A model generated the notes under the pieces. It was not told the DNA's origin, searched no databases, and saw nothing but the letters and a program-made list of their open reading frames with translations. Of a stretch of DNA of 10,519 nucleotides, positions 1 to 5,336 are shown piece by piece. Location: positions 1 through 10,519 of the forward strand of contig CALBHM010000234.1 of assembly GCA_937892835.1 (NCBI GenBank), given 5' to 3'. The stretch is from an uncultured Ruminococcus sp. (GTDB lineage Bacteria; Bacillota; Clostridia; Oscillospirales; Acutalibacteraceae). Within the stretch, counting starts at the first letter, position 1. Each line of letters starts with the position of its first letter. Both the position numbers and the translations under genes were made by a program.

Positions 1-741
1 TTTTATAATATAATCCCACGCTTTGCTCTTTTTTATAATGCGAAAAGCTTTGATTTTTGCAAGAAGATCTTTGTCCGCACAGATCATTCCAAGCTCGAGA
101 GTAAACAGCCACCTGACCATATCATAATTAATCACTTTATCGTTGTACTCCTTATGTATGATACTGCATGCTAAAAATGTCAACACCAGCATGGGAAGGC
201 AACCGAATTTTTTATACAGACGATAGAGTAACGGCATTATTGCAATAATCAATATTGCAAGGCTCATATACCACCTTGTACCAATCAGAGTCGGTGTACC
301 AAAAAGCTCGGAAACACCCATGAAATCAAAGAAAGCAAATAAAACGCAGTCCAATCCGAACTTTCCCTTATATACATTCAGCATAGAAGGTCTTATAATA
401 GCCGACGATATAAGTCCGAGAATATAAATAAACCAAAACACTGTCATCAGCGAAAAATATCTTTTTGTCAGCTGCTTTTTATATCCGCCAAAATCATCAA
501 ATTTAATTTTTGATAAGCTTATAGCTATACCATAGCCTGATATAAATACAAATATTGCAACACAAATTTTAAAAAAAGATGCAATCTCAACTGTAAGAGC
601 CTCTCCAAACGGAGAAAAAACTATGTCATAGCCTGCATATCTGTCCGCACTTGTAAAGCAATGATGAAAAAGCATCATAATAATTGCGATGCCTTTGACA
701 ACCGAAGTGTCTTTTTTTGAAAAAGTAATTTTATCGTCCAT
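1..741 (-). CDS. Acyltransferase-3 family membrane protein, N-terminal part
   Basis: The frame is open from ATG at 741 to the left edge, giving 247 residues and no stop, so the gene is cut by the window. The family (OafA/NolL-like) moves acyl groups, usually acetyl, from acyl-CoA onto sugars of surface polymers, inside the cytoplasmic membrane. Visible hallmarks are KGIAIIMMLFHH at residues 16-27, holding the family's N-terminal basic residue and histidine pair, then a hydrophobic segment around 48-74 ending ISGYGIAIS, and further hydrophobic stretches near 95-115, 128-147 and 155-172 with RWYMSL between. The start is well supported: GGGGAGG lies 7 bases upstream. A promoter is visible about 75-100 bases upstream. 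The family members are usually about 330-380 residues, so roughly one third is missing. The substrate cannot be told. A peptide or amino-acid acylating relative is possible. Confidence 0.85.
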   Translation of the reverse strand, partial: MDDKITFSKKDTSVVKGIAIIMMLFHHCFTSADRYAGYDIVFSPFGEALTVEIASFFKICVAIFVFISGYGIAISLSKIKFDDFGGYKKQLTKRYFSLMTVFWFIYILGLISSAIIRPSMLNVYKGKFGLDCVLFAFFDFMGVSELFGTPTLIGTRWYMSLAILIIAIMPLLYRLYKKFGCLPMLVLTFLACSIIHKEYNDKVINYDMVRWLFTLELGMICADKDLLAKIKAFRIIKKSKAWDYIIK

Positions 742-814
742 TTGTCGGCCTCCCCTTTTTATTCTCTATCATTCTGATGATGACTTTACTTATCAATCTG
801 TTTGAATTTATTAT

Positions 815-843
815 ATTATACACCATTTATTTCCAATAAGCAA
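815..843 (-). promoter_or_regulatory. Probable sigma-A promoter for the acyltransferase gene
   Basis: On the minus strand a TTGCTT box (838-843) is followed after 17 bases by a perfect TATAAT (815-820). Transcription would begin near 808, leaving a 5' leader of about 65-70 bases before the ATG at 741. The -35 is only half consensus but the spacing and -10 are ideal. Confidence 0.55.
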
Positions 844-935
844 CATCTTTTCCAAGCTATTAACATATATGACCGGATTAAATCAAAGCACAAAAAATTC
901 ATTGGATTTGTAAAAGCTAAAAAGCCTCCGAATCA

Positions 936-984
936 GCAAAAGACCTGTTGCCAATCTTTTAATGATATGCAACAGGCCTTTTGC
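936..984 (-). terminator. Hairpin terminator after the DUF1275 gene
   Basis: CCTGTTGC (944-951) pairs with GCAACAGG (969-976), and the flanking GCAAAAG (936-942) pairs with CTTTTGC (978-984) across one A/C mismatch. The A-run before and the T-run after the inner stem make it usable in both directions. It begins 28 bases after the stop of the minus-strand gene at 1013, which it most likely ends. Confidence 0.7.
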
Positions 985-1012
985 TTAGGTAATATTAAAT
1001 TATCTTCACCTT

Positions 1013-1690
1013 TTATTCCTTTTCCGGTACAAACATCATACCGAAGCTTATCGACAACAGGACGCAGCAAATCCAAATTGATTTGTCGCCCGCAATCTTT
1101 GTTACAAAGCCTCCGATTCCCGCACCGACGGCAAAAACCAGAATAACCGAGAAATACGTCAGTGCTTTTTTGAGCACCTCTTTATCGTGCGTATGATAAT
1201 ATACACACAGTGCCTCGGTACCGCTTCTCATGTTTCCGATACACATTGTGCTTGCGTAGGCATGACCTCTTACCTTGTGGAATGTCTGAACCTGCAATGC
1301 GCAAACATACGAAACAAGCGCATTCGCAAGATAATCGACTCTATGAGGAAGAAATCCGACGACAAACAACAAAATAATCTCAGAAAAAAGTATTATCTGC
1401 CTCCAGTGTATTTTTTCGTAATGCTTAAAGTGCATATGCACAACCTCGGCGGTGGCAATGCCGAGAATAAATGAAACAACAGGAATGAGATATTTAAAAA
1501 TTCTGCTTGCATCGCCGTCAAACATTGCCGAACTCATCAAAACAATGTTGCCTGTCTGTGCATTGGCAAAAACTCCGCCACGAGAAATATAAGTATACGC
1601 ATCCTGAAATCCGCCCGAAAGTATGATGAACAATGCCGTGCGAAAATGGTCAGACATCTGACCGTGGAAATGCTTATCATGGCTCCTCAT
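1013..1690 (-). CDS. DUF1275 (YoaK-like) family membrane protein
   Basis: A 225-residue integral membrane protein, the normal family size. It matches DUF1275/YoaK in the signature near residues 26-51: GGFQDAYTY, then GGVFANAQTGNIVLM, followed by a membrane segment at about 67-84, another at about 99-113, the second signature CIGNMRSGTE around 151-160, and two C-terminal membrane segments (about 178-196 and 205-219). The biochemical role of this family is not established; a transport role is often suggested but I see no proof here. The ATG at 1690 has a modest AAAGG 11 bases upstream (1702-1706); AGGAG within codons 2-3 is too close to any in-frame ATG to help, so the start is somewhat uncertain. 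The gene is divergent from a LysR-type regulator 131 bases away, the classic arrangement for a regulator and its target. Confidence 0.85.
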   Translation of the reverse strand: MRSHDKHFHGQMSDHFRTALFIILSGGFQDAYTYISRGGVFANAQTGNIVLMSSAMFDGDASRIFKYLIPVVSFILGIATAEVVHMHFKHYEKIHWRQIILFSEIILLFVVGFLPHRVDYLANALVSYVCALQVQTFHKVRGHAYASTMCIGNMRSGTEALCVYYHTHDKEVLKKALTYFSVILVFAVGAGIGGFVTKIAGDKSIWICCVLLSISFGMMFVPEKE

Positions 1691-1722
1691 CTATTACACA
1701 ACCTTTGGTCTGATAATTAATC

Positions 1723-1751
1723 TTGACTTTCCAAAACAACTATATTATAAT
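1723..1751 (+). promoter_or_regulatory. Promoter of the LysR-family gene
   Basis: TTGACT (1723-1728), a 17-base spacer, and a perfect TATAAT (1746-1751) on the plus strand. Transcription would start near 1758, about 64 bases before the ATG at 1822. This is one of the strongest promoter matches in the window. Confidence 0.8.
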
Positions 1752-1772
1752 GCAATGGCACTCATACTAAAA
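1744..1772 (-). promoter_or_regulatory. Possible divergent promoter of the DUF1275 gene
   Basis: On the minus strand a perfect TATAAT lies at 1744-1749, overlapping the plus-strand -10 inside ATTATAAT. At 17-base spacing the -35 is only TTTTAG (1767-1772), which is poor. A good -10 with a poor -35 is what an activator-dependent promoter looks like and would suit control by the adjacent LysR protein, but the box is partly self-complementary, so one -10 automatically creates the other. Confidence 0.35.
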
Positions 1773-1821
1773 ATCTATATTTTATATATTAATTATATCA
1801 AATTAATATGGAGGCTCATTC

Positions 1822-2709
1822 ATGTACATCAGCTATGACTATTACAGAATTTTCTATTATGTTGCGAAGTACGGCAACATCACTCAGGCGGTAAAGCTGC
1901 TGCTTAACAATCAGCCGAACCTCACACGTTCGATTAAAAATCTTGAAAGCGAGCTTGGCTGTCCGCTGTTTCTGAGAAGCCACAGCGGAATGAAACTGAC
2001 GCCCGAGGGAGAGCGTCTGTACAGTCATATCCGAATTGCATTTGAACACATTGAAGCCGGTGAAGCAGAACTGACCGAAAGCCGAAACATGCAAACAGGA
2101 ACGGTCTATGTTGCCGCCAGTGAGGTTGCGCTTCATTGCCTGCTCCTGCCTGTTCTGAAAAAATACCGTATGCTTTATCCGGGAATACATATCAAAATCA
2201 GTAACCATTCAACTCCGCAAGCCGTTGCGGTGCTGAGAGAGGGAACCGCCGATATCGCCGTTGTCACAACTCCGACTGTTCGTTCGGCATCTCTTTCCGA
2301 GACAACCATTAAACCCGTTAATGAGGTTGCCGTCTGCTCAAAGTCTTTTTCGTCGCTTATCGGCAGAAAAGTCTCGCTCTCCGAGCTTCTCGATTATCCG
2401 CTTATCTCTCTCGGCACAAACACAAAATCCTTTGAGTTCTATTCAAAGCTTTTTATAGCCCACGGCTTGCCGTTCCGACCTGATATCGAAGCCTTTACTG
2501 CAGACCAGATTTTGCCTATGGTCGAGGCGGGCCTCGGGATCGGCTTTGTGCCCGAGGAATTTCTGCGGGAGAAAAACAATGTCTCTGTAATCGACCTAAA
2601 TGAAAAAATCCCCGAGCGAAGCATTGTGCTCATAAAAAGAAAAGACCAGTCACTCAGCATGGCCTCAAGGGAGCTTGAACGAATGATCTTCGAACAGAGA
2701 AATATATAA
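1822..2709 (+). CDS. LysR-family transcriptional regulator
   Basis: A 295-residue protein, the usual LysR length. Residues 1-62 form the winged helix-turn-helix: the ITQAVKLLLNNQPNLTRSIKNLESELG stretch is the recognition region, written here in two runs (ITQAVKLL, then LNNQPNLTRSIKNLE), followed by LFLRSHSGMKLTPEGERLY as the wing. The substrate-binding domain starts at about residue 91 (GTVYVAAS) and shows ADIAVVTTP and the late VEAGLGIGFVPEEFL typical of the fold. The ATG is placed by GGAGG at 1810-1814, 7 bases upstream. The 'NNQPNLTR' recognition helix departs from the common 'SQPAVSR' form. The effector is unknown. Its likely targets are its own promoter and the divergent DUF1275 gene. 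A shared terminator lies about 160 bases downstream. Confidence 0.93.
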   Translation: MYISYDYYRIFYYVAKYGNITQAVKLLLNNQPNLTRSIKNLESELGCPLFLRSHSGMKLTPEGERLYSHIRIAFEHIEAGEAELTESRNMQTGTVYVAASEVALHCLLLPVLKKYRMLYPGIHIKISNHSTPQAVAVLREGTADIAVVTTPTVRSASLSETTIKPVNEVAVCSKSFSSLIGRKVSLSELLDYPLISLGTNTKSFEFYSKLFIAHGLPFRPDIEAFTADQILPMVEAGLGIGFVPEEFLREKNNVSVIDLNEKIPERSIVLIKRKDQSLSMASRELERMIFEQRNI

Positions 2710-2868
2710 ATGCAAATGGTTTTGGCACGTCAACAATTACAGTTATAATAAAATCACTGATTCAACTGCATCGAGCTAACATAAAATACTCCTAGGCTCT
2801 TTTATATAATTATAACAAACTTGAATTTCACTTCTATTCCGATGCAAACTTAATATTTATCGCTCAAA

Positions 2869-2909
2869 AACGGAGGGCTCAAACGAGTCCTCCGTTAGCT
2901 TATTTTTTT
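2869..2909. terminator. Bidirectional terminator between lysR-type gene and cohesin operon
   Basis: AACGGAGG (2869-2876) pairs with CCTCCGTT (2889-2896); inside it a G/T wobble and CTC/GAG close an AAAC loop (2881-2884), a 12-pair stem. On the plus strand it is followed by seven T at 2903-2909; on the minus strand by a five-T run. It sits 17 bases after the stop of the minus-strand gene ending at 2913 and about 160 bases after the converging plus-strand gene. The 2710-2868 stretch before it shows no gene. Confidence 0.85.
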
Positions 2910-2912
2910 GAA

Positions 2913-3950
2913 TCAATACCATATCCAACCGAAGAAAATGTATGTTTTGACCCACTGCCAAGCAGTAAGAGATACACTCACTTCACAAGTGTCCTTTACA
3001 ATATTGCCAAATTGGTCTGTGACCTTGCATGTTATTGTTGTCGTGCCTTTTCCACGCTTGGTTGCCGTTACCGTTCCGGACTGATCAACCGTTGCAATCT
3101 CGTCATCTGCACTTGACCATTCAACTACATATTTTGTACCTGTCGTTGATTTCACCAAGGGCGTTATTTTCATGCTGTCCTTGTAATGTAAAGCTATATC
3201 TTCTACAGAAACACCTGTAACTTTTGTGTTGTTTTTCGCCCAGACGGCATAGAGATTCATATCTGCACTCGGTTTAATCTCTGTTCCGCACTTGTACTTT
3301 GGCAAAACTGCATTTTTATTATCAGACCAGCCTATACATGTATAGCCGCTCTTTGTCGGAGTAGGCAATTTAGCCTTTCCGTTTACAGGTACACGTTGCG
3401 AGGTGCTTGCACTTCCGTCATTCTTATCAAGTATAACGGTATAATTCTGCGAAGTTTGCTTTCCGGTTATTGTCACACAACCGTCAACTATAGTCAACGG
3501 AATATTTTTATAATCACTGTTAAAAACATCGTCGGCATCATATTTCACCCATACTTTTGCCTTGTATGTATCTGTGATTCCTGCCGCAACTTTAAAGGTA
3601 AGTGTTGCAAAAACGCCGTTGACTTTAACGTCCTTTAACGGGCTTATCATACTGATCGTCTGTGGGTTTTTGTACGGTGTCGGTGTTGTAATATAGGAGC
3701 CGAATTCCGAACTCAAATCAACTTTTGTCAATGTTAGTTTGTTGTCATAATTAACATTGATTTTAAGTGAGGCTAATCCCGGATTATTTTTCAGATTAAT
3801 TTTAACCGTGACGGTTTCACCCGGCTTTGCCGATACTGTATCAACAACAAGTGACATTCCGTTTGCCGCAAACGATACAGCAACCAATGCACTTAAAGAT
3901 ATTACAACGGCTAATATAATAGAAAAGCTTCTTCTAATAACTTTTTTCAA
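2913..3950 (-). CDS. Secreted cohesin protein C with InlB-type repeat, Ig-like domain and aromatic tail
   Basis: Last gene of the three-gene set. I start it at TTG 3950 (345 residues, KKVIRRSF... signal peptide): AGAGG at 3959-3963 is 8 bases upstream, whereas the longer frame's GTG at 3957-3959 overlaps that site. Domains in order: signal peptide about 1-29; one cohesin about 33-163, with SAKPGETV, NNPGLASLK and PTPYKNPQTISMISPL; an InlB B-repeat/Listeria-Bacteroides-type repeat about 169-238 (SGYTCIGW... LYAVW); an Ig-like Big_2 domain about 243-327 (WSSADDEIATVDQSGTVTA); then the tail WQWVKTYIFFGWIWY. Unlike genes A and B it has no dockerin. Cohesins bind dockerins with calcium-dependent high affinity, so this protein could receive A or B. 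The aromatic tail resembles C-termini I recall from other Firmicutes Ig-like surface proteins and may retain the protein at the surface; that is inference. Only 9-17 bases separate it from gene B. Confidence 0.85.
   Translation of the reverse strand: MKKVIRRSFSIILAVVISLSALVAVSFAANGMSLVVDTVSAKPGETVTVKINLKNNPGLASLKINVNYDNKLTLTKVDLSSEFGSYITTPTPYKNPQTISMISPLKDVKVNGVFATLTFKVAAGITDTYKAKVWVKYDADDVFNSDYKNIPLTIVDGCVTITGKQTSQNYTVILDKNDGSASTSQRVPVNGKAKLPTPTKSGYTCIGWSDNKNAVLPKYKCGTEIKPSADMNLYAVWAKNNTKVTGVSVEDIALHYKDSMKITPLVKSTTGTKYVVEWSSADDEIATVDQSGTVTATKRGKGTTTITCKVTDQFGNIVKDTCEVSVSLTAWQWVKTYIFFGWIWY
3640..3736 (-). repeat. Cohesin-core repeat, copy in gene C (most diverged)
   Basis: A 97-base segment encoding the cohesin block around PTPYKNPQTISMISPL. 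It is recognisably the same as three other copies (4569-4665, 4977-5073, 7069-7165) but has clearly more base changes than they have among themselves, while the 16-residue core stays identical. Confidence 0.75.
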
Positions 3951-3967
3951 GATAAACACCTCTTCCC

Positions 3968-5299
3968 TTAAGCGGTCTGCGCTATCTCGCCGATAAACAC
4001 TCCAACGTTTTTCAGCAATTTGACATCGTCATCATTGATTACTCCGTCATGATTACAATCTGCTGCAGTCCATATTGCTTCACCTACGTCATCTTTTGTA
4101 AGCATTCCCGAAACTAAACAAGACATTATAACTGCATCAGCTCCGTCACATAAGCTGTCGCCGTTGACATCGCCGAATACAATTACAGAATACGTTTCAA
4201 CAACAGCACCGTTGCGAATAACATTTATTGTTGTTCCTGTTCCAAAGCCTTTCTTAGCCGGAACAATCGAAGTCTCAACCTTTGAGCAATCAACAAAATT
4301 ATTAATATCTTTTATATCCGTCTCCAGACCGTATATTAATTTTGTATTTCGATTGATGATTGTATTTGTATTTTCCCTTGGCATAATGGTATTTCCGAGA
4401 AGTACAGAACCGTTAATTACCCTTGTGTTAATATTTTCATAGTCCTCATTAAAGATGTCGTCATTATCAAAGCTTATCGTAATATCAGCAGAGTAATTGT
4501 CTGGAACTTCATCTTTAACGGTAAATGTCAGCGTTGCAAAAACGCCGTTAGCATTTACCTCACTTAAAGGGCTTATCATGCTGATTGTCTGCGGATTTTT
4601 ATACGGCGTAGGTGCAGTTACATATGACCCGAAGGCACTGTTAAACTCAACATTTGTTAATGTCAAATATTCATCATATGCAACATTGAATTTAAGCGAC
4701 GCAAGGCCGGGATTATTGCTCAGAATCACATCGACTTTAACGGTCTTTTCATCAACAACAGCCTGTCCGATCTGAACGGTAAACTGATTTTCGGCACTTG
4801 CACTTGTTTCAACATAACCGTTAACGATTTCAACCGGAACATTATTGTAATCCGCATCAAAAATATCATCCTCATCATAAGTAACGGTAATGTCTGCACG
4901 GTATTTCTCAGGCATATTGTTTGATACAGAGAATGTCAAAACCGCAAAATTTCCGTTTGTGCCGATTTCTTTTAACGGGCTTATCATGCTGATTGTCTGC
5001 GGATTTTTATACGGCGTCGGTGCAGTTACATACGAACCGAATTCGCTGTTAAACTCAACATTTGTCAAAGTCAAATACTCATCGTATTTAACATCGAATT
5101 TCAAGGAAGCAATGCCGGGATTGTTAGCAATATTAATTTTGACCTGCACGCTGTCACCGGGATTCGCAACAACGGTATCAATTTTAATAATTAAATTGAA
5201 ATGTTTGCTTCTTTCTGCAAGTGAATTAACGGAGCAATAACTTACGCAAAATATAAAGATCATAACCATTGAAATAAATCTTGCTGATTTATTGTGCAT
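3968..5299 (-). CDS. Secreted scaffoldin-like protein B: two cohesins plus C-terminal dockerin
   Basis: Middle gene of the set. I start it at ATG 5299 (443 residues): GGGAG lies about 10 bases upstream, while the GTG at 5308 is too close to it. Domains: signal peptide about 1-28; cohesin 1 about 37-168; cohesin 2 about 173-299; a linker module about 300-373 (LIYGLETDIKDINNFVD ... GFGTGTTINV ... AVVETYSVIVFG), a type often placed before dockerins in Clostridia; and a type I dockerin about 375-443. The dockerin has two calcium loops: DVNGDSLCDGAD and DCNHDGVINDDD, with Asp/Asn at the expected positions 1, 3, 5, 9 and 12. There is no catalytic domain. With two cohesins and one dockerin it can act as a branching adaptor, binding two dockerin partners while docking on a third cohesin. 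It starts 37 bases after the stop of gene A, and a small upstream frame overlaps its start. Confidence 0.88.
   Translation of the reverse strand: MHNKSARFISMVMIFIFCVSYCSVNSLAERSKHFNLIIKIDTVVANPGDSVQVKINIANNPGIASLKFDVKYDEYLTLTNVEFNSEFGSYVTAPTPYKNPQTISMISPLKEIGTNGNFAVLTFSVSNNMPEKYRADITVTYDEDDIFDADYNNVPVEIVNGYVETSASAENQFTVQIGQAVVDEKTVKVDVILSNNPGLASLKFNVAYDEYLTLTNVEFNSAFGSYVTAPTPYKNPQTISMISPLSEVNANGVFATLTFTVKDEVPDNYSADITISFDNDDIFNEDYENINTRVINGSVLLGNTIMPRENTNTIINRNTKLIYGLETDIKDINNFVDCSKVETSIVPAKKGFGTGTTINVIRNGAVVETYSVIVFGDVNGDSLCDGADAVIMSCLVSGMLTKDDVGEAIWTAADCNHDGVINDDDVKLLKNVGVFIGEIAQTA
4569..4665 (-). repeat. Cohesin-core repeat, gene B second cohesin
   Basis: A 97-base block in the second cohesin of gene B. 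By eye it differs from the 4977-5073 copy at 8 positions. It shares the exact 20-mer CTTATCATGCTGATTGTCTG with the copies at 4977 and 7069 (written on the plus strand). Confidence 0.8.
4977..5073 (-). repeat. Cohesin-core repeat, gene B first cohesin
   Basis: A 97-base block in the first cohesin of gene B. By eye it differs from the copy at 7069-7165 in gene A at 9 positions and from the gene B second copy at 8 positions, so it is about as close to a domain in another gene as to its neighbour in the same gene. Confidence 0.8.
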
Positions 5300-5321
5300 T
5301 ATACTCACTCTCCCATTTCAT
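5289..5321 (-). other. Ten-codon frame overlapping the start of gene B, possible leader peptide
   Basis: ATG at 5321 with a textbook GGAGG (5329-5333) 7 bases upstream opens MKWESEYNAQ and stops at TAA 5289-5291. It runs through the start codon of gene B (5299) in another frame. Its ribosome binding site is better than that of gene B itself. It could couple translation of B to A, or be a chance frame in which GGAGG simply helps load ribosomes. Confidence 0.35.
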
Positions 5322-5336
5322 AAGTGTACCTCCGAA

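Noticed and set aside
802..1146. Plus-strand open frame of 114 codons
   Set aside because: It runs through the acyltransferase promoter region, the hairpin at 936-984 and the antisense of the DUF1275 gene; no ribosome binding site and no recognisable domain.
1187..1474. Plus-strand open frame of 95 codons
   Set aside because: Antisense of the DUF1275 gene, whose translation shows clear family motifs.
2710..2868. Stretch after the LysR gene searched for a small gene or RNA
   Set aside because: AT-rich, no ribosome binding site with a following frame, and no hairpin before 2869.
4497..5240. Two plus-strand frames (4497-4775 and 4890-5240) with similar translations
   Set aside because: They resemble each other only because they are antisense of the two repeated cohesins of gene B.
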